This document shows positions 63,512 through 64,000 of a stretch of DNA of 64,000 nucleotides, one piece after another. The notes beneath the pieces were generated by a model that made no database searches, was not told the origin of the DNA, and was given only the letters and a program-made list of their open reading frames with translations. Made by a program: the position numbers and the translations under genes. Source of the DNA: Macrothele yani (taxonomy: Eukaryota > Arthropoda > Arachnida > Araneae > Macrothelidae); the NCBI GenBank assembly GCA_039090855.1, contig CM077002.1, positions 84,200,194 through 84,264,193 of the forward strand, written 5' to 3'. The stretch's first letter is position 1. Every line of letters begins with the position of its first letter.

Positions 63512-64000
63512 AAAAGTTCTGCGAGAGTAAATTTAGTAGATTCGTGAATATACGAGCGGAGGGCGAACGAAAAAAGCTCAAGATGTTCGTCCCACCGCTC
63601 GTGATGATCATTGACAAATGTAGCGATCATTTTGACTAGCGTGAGGTTTACTCGTTCAGCGGGATTACTCTGGGGATGATATGGGGAAATGAATTTATGC
63701 TTTATGTGTAGTCTCGCACACATTCTTTCAAAAATGTCAGAAATAAATTGGGGACCATTATCCGAAACTACTTGATTAGGTGCACCATATCTAGAGAATA
63801 CTTCATTAATTAATACATTACAAATAACTTCCGCCGTAGCGGCTTTAATGGGAAAAACTTCGACCCATTTAGAGAAATTATCAGTTAATACTAAAACGTA
63901 ACGAGCTTTGTTTTTAACAGATAAAGGATAAGGTCCCAATAAATCTATTGAAATAATGTCAAAAACATGAGAACTTGAACTAGATTTCAAGTGACCGGCC
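63475..64000 (-). pseudogene. Gypsy-A2 integrase catalytic core, cut by window end
   Basis: It contains IISIDLLGPYPLS (first Asp), QVVSDNGPQFISDIF (second Asp) and SNPAERVNLTLVKM (Glu). The N-terminal zinc region and all upstream pol and gag should lie beyond 64000. Confidence 0.88.

Larger units (their letters stand above)
60780..64000 (-). mobile_element. Gypsy-A2: second Gypsy-A copy, nested in Gypsy-B, cut by window end
   Basis: The 3' LTR is 60780-61463, followed by the polypurine tract (61464-61478) and the 3' part of pol on the minus strand. CTTC at 60776-60779 should recur beyond the other LTR if it is the target duplication. Pol is about 90 percent similar to A1 by eye; the outer 300 bp of the LTR is unlike A1, so A2 is a subfamily. 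Confidence 0.9.

Overview
The window is eukaryotic repeat-rich DNA from an invertebrate, most probably an arthropod. I see no operons, no bacterial ribosome-binding sites and no convincing host exon. The DNA is AT-rich, and nearly every coding signal belongs to a transposable element: Tc1-like transposons with TA target duplications, tRNA-headed SINEs, RTE-like and RNase H-bearing LINEs, a Penelope-like reverse transcriptase, hAT-like and Mutator-like transposase pieces, and Ty3/Gypsy LTR retrotransposons. The phylum is an inference from this mix; the species cannot be named.

Layout. 0-12 kb: a complete Tc1 element (422-1589), a second Tc1 relic, two LINE relics and five copies of one tRNA-derived SINE (called SINE-A here, 13 copies in the window). 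13.4-14.0 kb: a complete 588-bp LTR element with no coding capacity (TRIM type) whose 162-bp LTRs each contain a tRNA-like sequence. 14.9-18.1 kb: a nearly full-length but mutated RTE-like LINE. 18.7-26.1 kb: a 20-bp minisatellite, Tc1 relics, an inverted cluster of a second tRNA-headed repeat (SINE-C) and a 1.2-kb foldback element. 26-43 kb: mostly unassigned AT-rich DNA with scattered SINE-A copies, a Penelope-like RT (31.1-33.1 kb), a complete Tc1 (35.8-37.2 kb) and a 424-bp palindrome. 43.8-45.4 kb: a hairpin element with a tRNA-like core, then a Mutator-like transposase fragment split by a solo LTR of the TRIM family. 46.2-53.8 kb: a very young Ty3/Gypsy element on the minus strand (Gypsy-A1) with 4-bp target duplications. 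55.9-60.1 kb: a hAT-like transposase gene broken by a Tc1 element and a hAT-type MITE, then another Tc1 piece. 59.6-64 kb: the 5' part of a plus-strand Gypsy element (Gypsy-B), whose gag is interrupted by a second minus-strand Gypsy-A copy that runs off the window.

How the parts relate. There is no pathway here; what can be read is insertion history. SINE copies sit inside Tc1 and LINE relics, Tc1 elements inside hAT, a TRIM LTR inside a Mutator-like gene, and one Gypsy inside another. The most interesting item is the TRIM. It has a primer-binding site very like those of the two Gypsy families in the window and LTR ends like Gypsy-B. It also carries an internal Pol III-type A box and B box in each LTR and no TTTT terminator anywhere in its 588 bp. 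This recalls the plant Cassandra TRIMs, which carry 5S rRNA sequence in their LTRs, but with a tRNA.
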